Of a stretch of DNA of 24,942 nucleotides, positions 1 through 7,513 are shown in pieces. The translations under genes and the position numbers were made by a program. Position 1 is the stretch's first letter. Each line of letters starts with the position of its first letter. The notes beneath the pieces are model-generated. The model worked only from the letters and a program-made list of their open reading frames with translations. It was not told where the DNA came from and did no database searches. The stretch is from Bacteroidales bacterium (GTDB lineage Bacteria; Bacteroidota; Bacteroidia; Bacteroidales; WCHB1-69), in contig JAAYQB010000025.1 in the NCBI GenBank assembly GCA_012519525.1, positions 1 to 24,942 of the forward strand, read 5' to 3'.

Positions 1-30
1 GATCCACCTCAACTAACACTTTTTGATTGA
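1..30 (+). CDS. C-terminal end of an unidentified protein with a clamp-binding-like tail (partial)
   Basis: Reading frame 1 is open from the window edge and encodes DPPQLTLFD followed by TGA. The last residues contain QLTLF, which matches the QLxLF consensus that many replication, repair and DNA-modifying proteins use to bind the beta sliding clamp. Such motifs often sit at the extreme C-terminus. Only ten codons are visible, so neither the protein nor the frame can be proven. The call rests on the motif and its position immediately before a stop codon. Confidence 0.45.
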   Translation, partial: DPPQLTLFD

Positions 31-60
31 GGGGGCTTGGAAAATCTAAAAAAACATATC

Positions 61-81
61 AACCACTGATAATCAGTAGTT
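61..81. repeat. Near-palindrome between two genes
   Basis: Two 10-base arms, AACCACTGAT (61-70) and ATCAGTAGTT (72-81), flank a single central A. They are inverted copies with one mismatch, which would be a G-U wobble in a minus-strand RNA. The core ACTGAT-A-ATCAGT is perfect. The site lies between the partial upstream gene and the 160-residue protein. With a one-base spacer it suits a protein-binding site better than a hairpin. No T-run follows on either strand, so it is not a standard terminator. Confidence 0.45.
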
Positions 82-123
82 AATATATACATTTTTACAT
101 TTATATAGTTTTATCGGACAGCA

Positions 124-606
124 ATGTTAATTTATACTCTTTTTCATGGTCAAAATAGAATTTCAAGTAAAGATGGGACAAACCATTGGATACCCTTTAC
201 TGAGCAAGAAGTTGATGCTAAAGATAAATTTGAAAGCAATTTCATGTCCGACTTTTTAAAAGGAAAACCTACTAAAAGAAAAAATTTTCCTAATTTGCCT
301 ATGATACTGTTTGAACCTGAAGAACCTTATTTGAAAGTTTTCAAATTTTCATCCGAAGCTATAGCTGTTTTTAATGCCGGACGTGAATTATGGAAATACT
401 ATCATCAACAACCCAACTCTAATGTTAACGCTTCATTTTACGACATTAAAGAACATTTTCAAGGCAGAAACGAAGCAGGCAAAATGAACAATACAAGTGC
501 AGACGAAACATATACAAACTTAATTGGCGACTTGAGAGAAAAACTCAAACAGCTTGCCGAAAAAATAGAACCCAAAGTGTACAAATATGGATTTTTAAAA
601 ATATAA
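124..606 (+). CDS. Protein of unknown function, 160 residues
   Basis: I do not recognise this family. The predicted protein is soluble, with no signal peptide or membrane segment. It is rich in aromatic and charged residues: WIPFTEQEV near residue 23, a central NAGRELWKYYH stretch, NASFYDIKEHF, and a C-terminal segment of lysine and glutamate with heptad-like leucines (about residues 132-152) that could be helical. The frame has in-frame stops upstream (for example at 106-108), and the ATG at 124 is the first start available, so the N-terminus is probably correct. It lies 93 bases after a partial gene with a clamp-binding-like tail, which could mean a shared DNA-related locus, but that is inference from position only. 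It converges on the activase gene, with 25 bases between the two stop codons and no visible terminator. Confidence 0.7.
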   Translation: MLIYTLFHGQNRISSKDGTNHWIPFTEQEVDAKDKFESNFMSDFLKGKPTKRKNFPNLPMILFEPEEPYLKVFKFSSEAIAVFNAGRELWKYYHQQPNSNVNASFYDIKEHFQGRNEAGKMNNTSADETYTNLIGDLREKLKQLAEKIEPKVYKYGFLKI

Positions 607-631
607 GAATTACAAAACTATAGATAACTTT

Positions 632-3600
632 TTATTTCTTTTTTTCAGCTAATGTTTGCTTTGCATTTTCGACCATAAAATGCAAACGATTGTAAACATT
701 AGCATCGGAAGTACCACCATCGAAATCCAAAAAAAGAAGATTCATTTGCGGATATATTTTTTTAATTCTTTTCTCAACTCCTTTTGAAATAACTTGATTA
801 GCAATACATCCAAATGGCTGCAAGCTAACTACATCATACACTTCACTTTCAGCAAAACTGGCTAACTCAGCAGGAATCAACCAACCCTCGCCAAAATTGG
901 CAGACAAATTAATTATTTCAGAAGCTAATTTAGCATCGTGAAAAATATCAGAAAATGGACGATAATATTTGAATTTACTTCCAATTTTATCAAAACGTTT
1001 GGCACAAGCATACACAATTTTGTAAATAGTGTCGGAAAGAAACAAAGGCAAACCCACTTCTTTGATATGCAATTTTTTATTGACATGATTATTTACAAAA
1101 CTATTGATGAAAAAATTGTACATTGTAGGTCCTACTACTTCAATACCTTGATCGGATAACCACTCCAATATATTTTTATGACTAAAAGAATTGTGTTTCA
1201 AATAAATTTCACCTACTACTCCAATAACCGGAATATTGTCGTCGTGTACGATAGCCTCATCAAATTCTTGAACTGCTTGTCGAAATAGATTTAACAAACC
1301 TTTTTTACTCCTTTTTTCAATAAACGGAGTAGCAAGTTCAATATACTTATCTCTTAACTCTTTGGCATATCCTTTCTGCTTTTCTCTCACAGCAGAAGCA
1401 TAGTATAATTTTAAAATACAATCAACATATAGAAGTGAGAAATAAGTAATAACAACATTGTTTTTTAATTTTAACTTAAAACCCGGCTGTTCGTTCATCA
1501 TATCTTTACCAAAAGCTACTGAAACAACAGGTATTGTTTCATATCCTGCTGCTATTAAAGCGGATTTAATAAGCGCAATATAATTAGAAGCACGACATTG
1601 CCCGCCTGTTTGAGTAATGCCAACAGCAATATCGTCCGGATTATATTTCCCACTTTGAAGTTCTTTAACAATGCTTCCAACAACAAGAGTGGCAGGATAA
1701 CATATCTCATTGTTTGCATATTTTAGTCCCAACTCACCTGCTATCTCATCGGGAGGTGCTAAATTTTCTAAACGATAGCCCATTAGCGAAAACAATGAGG
1801 GTAGCAACTCTGAATAGCCATCGGCAAAATAAGGTGCCAAAATAGTCCTATGTTTATGCTTATCGGTAAATACCGGCAATGTTTTAAAAGGAGTTATTTT
1901 TCTTTCTCCGCTACCGAATTTTAAACTTTCAACCAACGAGCGTATTCTTAAACGCTGTGAACCAATGTTATTTACATCATCAATTTTTAGAATAGTCAGA
2001 TTTTTCCCTCTTCGCTTCAACACCTCATTTACTTCGTCAATAATAAAAGCATCGGGTCCGCAACCAAAAGAAGTCAATAATACGAAATGAATATTTTCTT
2101 CGGATGTAGCCACATAATAAGCCGCTTTTAAAATACGATTGGGATAAGCCCATTGAGAAATACTATGCACTTCTTTAAAAACATCATCATCGGTAAATAA
2201 GGCAATATTTTCGGTAATAACATCAATTCCCATATCGGCAATGGCATCTCCAATTTTATGTTGTATAAGAGGATCAATATGATAAGGTCTACCTGCAAGT
2301 AGAATGACCATACGATTTGTTTTTTTTGCATTTTCGACAATCCGTTTATTTTGAACGGCTAATGTTATAACATAATCGCGTTGTTTTTTTAGTGCTTTTT
2401 CAAATGCAGATTGAATCGTTTTTTTATCAATATTTAAAGATGACAAATAAGATTTACAGGCTTTATACAATAATTTTTCATCTTTAAAGGAAACGGAGGG
2501 TGCATCAATAGGAATTGTTGTATCAATAGCACTTTTAATCACATCGGAATATCCTGCTACGATAGGACAATTATAGCTATTGTGAGCGCTAAGTGTCTCT
2601 TTAGCATCAAAAATTGTGTAAGGATATAAGATTCTATCTACTTTTTTGTCTATCAAATCCATAACATGCCCATGCATTAGTTTTGCAGGAAAACAAATAT
2701 TATCAGCAGCTATCGAATGTATTCCTTTTTCATACAATCGATTGGTTGAAGTTTTAGAAAGAACCGGTTTAATATTGCACTCCGTCAACAAAGTATACCA
2801 AAATGGATAATGTTCGTACATACTTAATCCTCTTGGAATTCCAATTTTTAACAACGGTTTTTTAAGAAAAGACACATCTCTGTTAAACAACAATTTATAT
2901 CTTTCCTTATGTTGATTCATTCCTTTTTCTAAATCTTCTGCTTTATTAGAATAAATTTTTTCGCAATTATTTCCCGAAAAAAATGTACGTCCATTTTTAA
3001 ATGTAAATTTTCTGACAGTACACGCATTTTCACAGCCATTACATACTTCAAATGAAGACGTATAATTTTGAGATTCGATTAATTTATCAACATAAATGTT
3101 TTTTCCGCTTACCTTCTGATTCATTTTAGCATAAAGTGCTGCTCCATAAGCTCCCATAAGTTCGGGAACATCGGAAAAGGTAACATCAACGCCTGTTAAA
3201 GTTTCAAGAGCTTTTATAATAGATAAGTTACGAAAAGTACCTCCTTGCACTACAATATGATTTCCTAACTCTTTAATATCTTTGAGTTTTAAAACTTTAA
3301 ACAAACAATTTTTCACTACTGAATAAGAAAACCCTGCCGCAATATCTTCAATTTCAGCTCCTTCACGCATTGCTTGTTTAACTCTCGAATTCATAAAAAC
3401 GGTACAACGGGTACCCAAATCATAAGGATTTTTAGCAAAACACGACATCTTGGCAAAATCGGCGATAGAATAATTGAGCATATTGGCATAATTCTCAATA
3501 AAAGAACCACAACCGGAAGAACATGCTTCGTTGATTTCAATTCGTTTAATAACACCGTTTTCGATAAATATCGCTTTCATGTCCTGTCCGCCAATATCTA

Positions 3601-4882
3601 AAATAAAACTGACTTCGGGCAATATTTGCTTCGCTGCTAAAAAATGAGCAATAGTCTCTATTACACCATGATGCAGACCAAATGCCGTTTTAATTAAATT
3701 TTCTCCATAGCCTGTAGTGGCACTTCCTACAATTCTTATATTCTTATTGTGTTTTGTAATCTCCTCTTTTAAAAGCGATACTCCTTCTAAAAAAGCACGA
3801 AAACTATCTCCTTCATTTCTCCTATAATCTTGAAAAACAATTCTATTTTCCGCATCAATAAGCACAATTTTAGTGGTAGTTGACCCTGAATCTACTCCAA
3901 GATAACAATCAAGATTATCAAGCTCTTCCCATTTTACTTTTTGAATAAAATGATTGTTTTTCTTTTTTTTCCATTTTTCTAATTCCTCTTTGGAAGAAAA
4001 CAAAGCTTTTAATTGTCCTTGATGATTTTCTTTTGTAAGAATCTTATTATCCGATTCAAGCAGTTGTATTGTTTCAGACAAAAGCTTTTTGTTTGTATTC
4101 CGAGTAGGTGTAATAGCACATCCCCAAGCGGGTATAAAAGCAGCATTTTCGGGTAAAATAGTATCTTCTTCTTTGATATCAAGTTGACGAAGAAAAGCAC
4201 TTTTTAATTCGGGTAAAAATGCAAAAGGACCTCCACAAAAAAATATTTTAGGAACAATGTCACTTCCTCTTGCTAATGACGATATCACTTGAATAGCAAC
4301 AGCTTTAAATACCGAAGCAGCAATATCGCTTTTATTAACTTTACGACTAATCAGATTTTGAATATCCGTTTTTGAAAATACGCCACAGCGAGAAGCTATC
4401 GGATAAATATTGCTTGCTTGAGAAGCCAAGTCATTAAGTTCCATAGTGTCTACCCCTAAGAGCGAAGCCGTTTGATCAATAAAGGCTCCCGTTCCTCCTG
4501 CACAATTTCCATTCATACGAATATCAGGAGATTTATTTTTTTCAAAAAAAATCATTTTCGAATCTTCTCCTCCTATATCGATAAAGGTATGTACATCTTT
4601 GTATTGATATTTGATTAATTCGGCTGACGCTACAACTTCTTGCACAAATGGGAGTTCCAATCTTTCGGCATAACCCATTCCAACAGAACCAGTCATAACG
4701 ACATCTAAATAACAATCGCCTAATGTTTGTAATAATTTCTTGTGGGATTCTTTAGCGGTTTGTTGTATATCTGTATTATGTCGTTGATAATCAGAAAATA
4801 TAATTTTATTTTGCTGATTTACAACAACTAATTTTAATGTGGTTGAACCAATGTCAATACCTGCTTTAAAAGTTGGCATCAT
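632..4882 (-). CDS. Giant fused acyl-CoA dehydratase activase (two BcrAD/BadFG ATPase domains plus HgdB-like region)
   Basis: This 1416-residue protein belongs to the CoA-substrate-specific activase family related to HgdC. The first ASKHA-fold ATPase half (about 6-258) has GIDIGSTTLK, GGEDSK and CAGGTGAF. The second half (about 326-588) repeats these as GVDSGSTTTK, GGQDMK and CSSGCGSF. Each half keeps two cysteines 39 residues apart (C127/C166 and C454/C493), at the positions that ligate the [4Fe-4S] cluster in HgdC dimers. A four-cysteine motif follows (C614, C617, C621, C640). Next is a DUF2229-type region starting KIGIPRGLSMYEHYPFW, and then HgdB-like blocks with conserved cysteines (NICFPAKLMHG, TSFGCGPDAF, NEICYPATL, TQTGGQCRAS). 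Family members couple ATP hydrolysis to low-potential electron transfer into 2-hydroxyacyl-CoA dehydratases, but the substrate of these long fused forms is not known to me. It starts 16 bases after tolC and is probably cotranscribed with it. No separate dehydratase subunits are nearby. Confidence 0.93.
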   Translation of the reverse strand: MMPTFKAGIDIGSTTLKLVVVNQQNKIIFSDYQRHNTDIQQTAKESHKKLLQTLGDCYLDVVMTGSVGMGYAERLELPFVQEVVASAELIKYQYKDVHTFIDIGGEDSKMIFFEKNKSPDIRMNGNCAGGTGAFIDQTASLLGVDTMELNDLASQASNIYPIASRCGVFSKTDIQNLISRKVNKSDIAASVFKAVAIQVISSLARGSDIVPKIFFCGGPFAFLPELKSAFLRQLDIKEEDTILPENAAFIPAWGCAITPTRNTNKKLLSETIQLLESDNKILTKENHQGQLKALFSSKEELEKWKKKKNNHFIQKVKWEELDNLDCYLGVDSGSTTTKIVLIDAENRIVFQDYRRNEGDSFRAFLEGVSLLKEEITKHNKNIRIVGSATTGYGENLIKTAFGLHHGVIETIAHFLAAKQILPEVSFILDIGGQDMKAIFIENGVIKRIEINEACSSGCGSFIENYANMLNYSIADFAKMSCFAKNPYDLGTRCTVFMNSRVKQAMREGAEIEDIAAGFSYSVVKNCLFKVLKLKDIKELGNHIVVQGGTFRNLSIIKALETLTGVDVTFSDVPELMGAYGAALYAKMNQKVSGKNIYVDKLIESQNYTSSFEVCNGCENACTVRKFTFKNGRTFFSGNNCEKIYSNKAEDLEKGMNQHKERYKLLFNRDVSFLKKPLLKIGIPRGLSMYEHYPFWYTLLTECNIKPVLSKTSTNRLYEKGIHSIAADNICFPAKLMHGHVMDLIDKKVDRILYPYTIFDAKETLSAHNSYNCPIVAGYSDVIKSAIDTTIPIDAPSVSFKDEKLLYKACKSYLSSLNIDKKTIQSAFEKALKKQRDYVITLAVQNKRIVENAKKTNRMVILLAGRPYHIDPLIQHKIGDAIADMGIDVITENIALFTDDDVFKEVHSISQWAYPNRILKAAYYVATSEENIHFVLLTSFGCGPDAFIIDEVNEVLKRRGKNLTILKIDDVNNIGSQRLRIRSLVESLKFGSGERKITPFKTLPVFTDKHKHRTILAPYFADGYSELLPSLFSLMGYRLENLAPPDEIAGELGLKYANNEICYPATLVVGSIVKELQSGKYNPDDIAVGITQTGGQCRASNYIALIKSALIAAGYETIPVVSVAFGKDMMNEQPGFKLKLKNNVVITYFSLLYVDCILKLYYASAVREKQKGYAKELRDKYIELATPFIEKRSKKGLLNLFRQAVQEFDEAIVHDDNIPVIGVVGEIYLKHNSFSHKNILEWLSDQGIEVVGPTMYNFFINSFVNNHVNKKLHIKEVGLPLFLSDTIYKIVYACAKRFDKIGSKFKYYRPFSDIFHDAKLASEIINLSANFGEGWLIPAELASFAESEVYDVVSLQPFGCIANQVISKGVEKRIKKIYPQMNLLFLDFDGGTSDANVYNRLHFMVENAKQTLAEKKK

Positions 4883-4898
4883 ATTGATAAATAAATTT

Positions 4899-6182
4899 TT
4901 ATAGTGAACCTTTTAGAAAATTAAAATTTATTTTTGCTTGTTCGAGTTGTATTTTGTGTAGTTGCTTATTTAAGGATACTTCATTCAAAGCATTAACTTC
5001 TTTTATATAATCGCTCGCTGTTATTACTCCTTCTTTGAGCTGATTTGCACAGATATTTACAATAATTTTTCTTTTTTCTATTATTTCTTCATCGCTGACT
5101 AATAAACTTTGTAAGTTCTTCATTTCATTTAATTTCTCCATCATCCTAACCCTTAAACTTTGTTCATAATCATTGGCTTGAGCAGTAATTAAATTTTTTT
5201 GAATATTAAGATAATCATTGCCGTTTTTCACTGACCCCCAAGAAGTTATAGGAATATACAGTTTTGCTCCCACTATATACATAAAGTTAAAATTGTTATC
5301 CATTAGATTATAAGTCGGACGCCCGTAGCCTCCGGAAGCAAATATATTAATTTTAGGCATACTTTGACCCATTAATAATTTCTTTTGATAATCCAATGCC
5401 GATTTTTGTAGTTGAAATAAGGTAAATTCCGGACGATTACTTTTCAACAAAGTGTCAAAGTCTTCTGTTTCCGTGAAAATAAATTCAGCTTGGGATAAAT
5501 CTCTTTTTGTAAATTCCGATAAAGCACTTCGAATAGATTGTTGCTGTAATTTTATTCGTTGCAATTCTTGTTCTATACGCATTATTTCGGCTTCCAAAAT
5601 GTAAATATTACTTTCTAATATAATCCCATTTTGATACAATGCTTCTAGTTTTTTTAAGTCTTCTTTTAATGTCTGAATACTTGTTGCTATTATTTTGCTG
5701 TTTTCCTGTAAATACAATACGGTTAAAAACATTTTACTTATTTCTTCCTTGAACTCATATGTTTTGATATGCACATTTTGCACTTCGATGTCCGAACTTA
5801 CTTCATCAAACTGTTGTTGACTTTTAGCAACTCCTCCATCCCACACTTTTTGAGCAAGATCAAGGCTCACTAAATACTGATCTTTACTAATAGGTCTGTA
5901 AAAATCCAAGTAAGAGGTGCCTGTTTCGTCCTTATTGATAGAAGGAAGTGTATGCGATTGATAGTTGACACTCGCATTTAAATTCACATTAGGAATAAAT
6001 GATTTTATAATTTGACGTTTAATTTTCCTTAAACGTTCTAAATTTTCCAACTGAGTCGAAGCCGACGAATGTTCTATTGCCCATTCTTGACATTCTTTTA
6101 AAGTAACTTGCTTTTGCCCAAACAGTAAAGATTGTGCTATAATAAAAATAACAAAAACGATAAATTTCTTTTCGATAATCAT
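4899..6182 (-). CDS. TolC-family outer-membrane efflux protein
   Basis: This 427-residue protein has an N-terminal signal peptide (hydrophobic FIVFVIFIIAQSLLFGQ, cleavage near residue 22). It then shows the long amphipathic helical pattern of outer-membrane efflux proteins, with VTLKECQEWAIEHSSA at the start of the first repeat and glutamate/glutamine/leucine-rich coiled-coil segments around 140-225 and 345-420. TolC-type trimers form the outer-membrane and periplasmic duct of tripartite efflux or type I secretion systems. The usual adaptor (HlyD/AcrA-like) and inner-membrane pump genes are absent here. Instead the next gene downstream is the dehydratase activase, 16 bases away. The gene is transcribed divergently from the tonB-domain gene. 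I found no convincing TAnnTTTG box directly in front of it. Confidence 0.92.
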   Translation of the reverse strand: MIIEKKFIVFVIFIIAQSLLFGQKQVTLKECQEWAIEHSSASTQLENLERLRKIKRQIIKSFIPNVNLNASVNYQSHTLPSINKDETGTSYLDFYRPISKDQYLVSLDLAQKVWDGGVAKSQQQFDEVSSDIEVQNVHIKTYEFKEEISKMFLTVLYLQENSKIIATSIQTLKEDLKKLEALYQNGIILESNIYILEAEIMRIEQELQRIKLQQQSIRSALSEFTKRDLSQAEFIFTETEDFDTLLKSNRPEFTLFQLQKSALDYQKKLLMGQSMPKINIFASGGYGRPTYNLMDNNFNFMYIVGAKLYIPITSWGSVKNGNDYLNIQKNLITAQANDYEQSLRVRMMEKLNEMKNLQSLLVSDEEIIEKRKIIVNICANQLKEGVITASDYIKEVNALNEVSLNKQLHKIQLEQAKINFNFLKGSL

Positions 6183-6305
6183 TGCTTATTAAAATTATAA
6201 ATAATATTACGTTTTTTTTTACATTTTATTGTCTTATTTTTATAAGTTTATGAATATAATAACTATTTTTTTTAACAAAATAATAATTATTTCTAAATAT
6301 TATTG

Positions 6306-6313
6306 TATTTTTG
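6306..6313 (+). promoter_or_regulatory. Putative -7 box (TATTTTTG) of the tonB-domain/nucleosidase pair
   Basis: TATTTTTG matches the Bacteroidota -7 consensus TAnnTTTG and lies 26 bases before the ATG at 6340. No clear TTG -33 element is found at the usual spacing. A transcript from here would exclude the longer reading frame that opens at 6229, supporting the 6340 start. Confidence 0.5.
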
Positions 6314-6339
6314 TACTTTCTAATTTAAAGAAGAATATT

Positions 6340-6750
6340 ATGCAATTATTTCGCTATAATTTTATGTTTTTAATTGTATTTACTTTAACATTCAATCTAT
6401 TGAATGCACAAGAAAACACATCAGACACAACTATATATACTAATCCTGATAAACCCGCAAGCTATAAAGGCGGCGAATGGGCAAAAATCAAATTCATCAA
6501 TAAGCACCTTGTTTATCCGCAAAAAGCAAAAGAAGAAAAAACAGAAGGTAGAGTAAAAGTAGAAATGATAGTCGAAAAAGACGGCTCATTATCAGATATT
6601 AAAATCGTTCGCTCTCTATCTCCGGAATGCGATGCGGAAATAAAAAGAGTAGTTGCTTTAATGCCAAAATGGAAGCCTGCCTATCATCAAAAACAAGCTG
6701 TACGTTCTCTCACAAGCTTTTCCGTTTTTTATATTCTACCCGACAAATAA
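6340..6750 (+). CDS. Secreted single-domain TonB C-terminal protein
   Basis: The 136-residue protein begins with a signal peptide (MQLFRYNFMFLIVFTLTFNL, cleavage near A23). It continues directly into a TonB C-terminal domain (about 43-134): KFINKHLVYPQKAKEEKTEG, then GRVKVEMIVEKDGSLSDI, then the SPECDAEIKRVVALMPKWKP helix. Full-length TonB couples the ExbB/ExbD proton motor to outer-membrane receptors and needs a membrane anchor and a long periplasmic linker. This protein has neither, so it is probably a free periplasmic protein using the domain for binding rather than energy transduction. The frame stays open back to an ATG at 6229, but that extension is lysine/isoleucine-rich and contains the putative -7 box. 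The ATG at 6340 directly precedes the signal peptide. The nucleosidase gene follows after 11 bases, suggesting one transcript. Confidence 0.88.
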   Translation: MQLFRYNFMFLIVFTLTFNLLNAQENTSDTTIYTNPDKPASYKGGEWAKIKFINKHLVYPQKAKEEKTEGRVKVEMIVEKDGSLSDIKIVRSLSPECDAEIKRVVALMPKWKPAYHQKQAVRSLTSFSVFYILPDK

Positions 6751-6761
6751 AATACAACTTT

Positions 6762-7508
6762 ATGAAAAACAAAACAGTTGGCATAATAGGAGCCATGCCC
6801 GAAGAAGTAATGGGAATTGTAGAATTACTATCGGATAGACAAGAGAAAAAAATAGGAGAAAGAATTTATTACTATGGACATATCAATAATATAAGCACTG
6901 TAGTTGTCATTTCGGGTTGGGGAAAAGTTTCGGCTGCAATGACTATTTCAACATTAATACATCATTTTAATATAAGCGAAGTTATTTTTACGGGAGTAGC
7001 AGGAGCAATTCAGCCTCAATTAAATATTGGCGATATCGTTATTGGCAAAAGACTCGTTTATCATGATATGGACGCACGACCTTTAATTCCTCAATTTCAG
7101 ATTCCTTCATTAGGAAAAATTTTTATTGAAACTCAAACTTATCAGTTACAATTAGCTAAAAAAGCTATTGAGGTCTTATTAAATAATCTTATTGAATATA
7201 ATTTAGAAAAACATGGTATAACACAGCCCGTTTTACACATTGGAGATATAGCCAGCGGCGATCAATTTTTCTCTTCTAATCAACAGAAAACAAATCTATT
7301 AAAAAATCTACCCACTGTATTATGTGTAGAAATGGAAGGTGCTGCTGTAGCTCATGTTTGCGAAGAACATAATATCCCTTTTACAGTTATTCGAACTATC
7401 TCAGATAAAGCAGATGAAACCTCTAATATTGACTTCTTATCATTTATTAAACAAATAGCCAGTCGCTATTCGGTTGATATTATAAAGAATATCTATTCGT
7501 TATACTAA
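6762..7508 (+). CDS. mtnN: 5'-methylthioadenosine/S-adenosylhomocysteine nucleosidase
   Basis: This 248-residue cytosolic enzyme of the PNP/UDP family hydrolyses the glycosidic bond of MTA and SAH (often also 5'-deoxyadenosine). It removes inhibitors of SAM-dependent reactions and feeds methionine and purine salvage. Signature segments are IIGAMPEEV (E15 equals E. coli Glu12), GVAGAIQPQLNIGDIVIG, ASGDQF, CVEMEGAAVAHVC (E192 equals Glu174) and TISDKAD (D215 equals the catalytic Asp197). Length is close to the family norm, with modest insertions in the 105-160 region. The frame is open upstream into the tonB-domain gene in another reading frame. The ATG at 6762 directly precedes the KTVGIIGAM start expected of the family. 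Its stop lies five bases from the convergent stop of the T9SS protein gene. Confidence 0.95.
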   Translation: MKNKTVGIIGAMPEEVMGIVELLSDRQEKKIGERIYYYGHINNISTVVVISGWGKVSAAMTISTLIHHFNISEVIFTGVAGAIQPQLNIGDIVIGKRLVYHDMDARPLIPQFQIPSLGKIFIETQTYQLQLAKKAIEVLLNNLIEYNLEKHGITQPVLHIGDIASGDQFFSSNQQKTNLLKNLPTVLCVEMEGAAVAHVCEEHNIPFTVIRTISDKADETSNIDFLSFIKQIASRYSVDIIKNIYSLY

Positions 7509-7513
7509 GAAAG

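Noticed and set aside
6229..6339. Longer N-terminus for the TonB-domain protein starting at 6229
   Set aside because: The extension is Ile/Lys/Tyr-rich, contains the putative -7 box, and would bury a clear signal peptide that begins at 6340.
6627..6761. Longer N-terminus for the nucleosidase overlapping the TonB-domain gene
   Set aside because: The extra 45 residues are out of frame with and inside the TonB-domain coding sequence, and the family start MKNKTVGIIGAM is at 6762.
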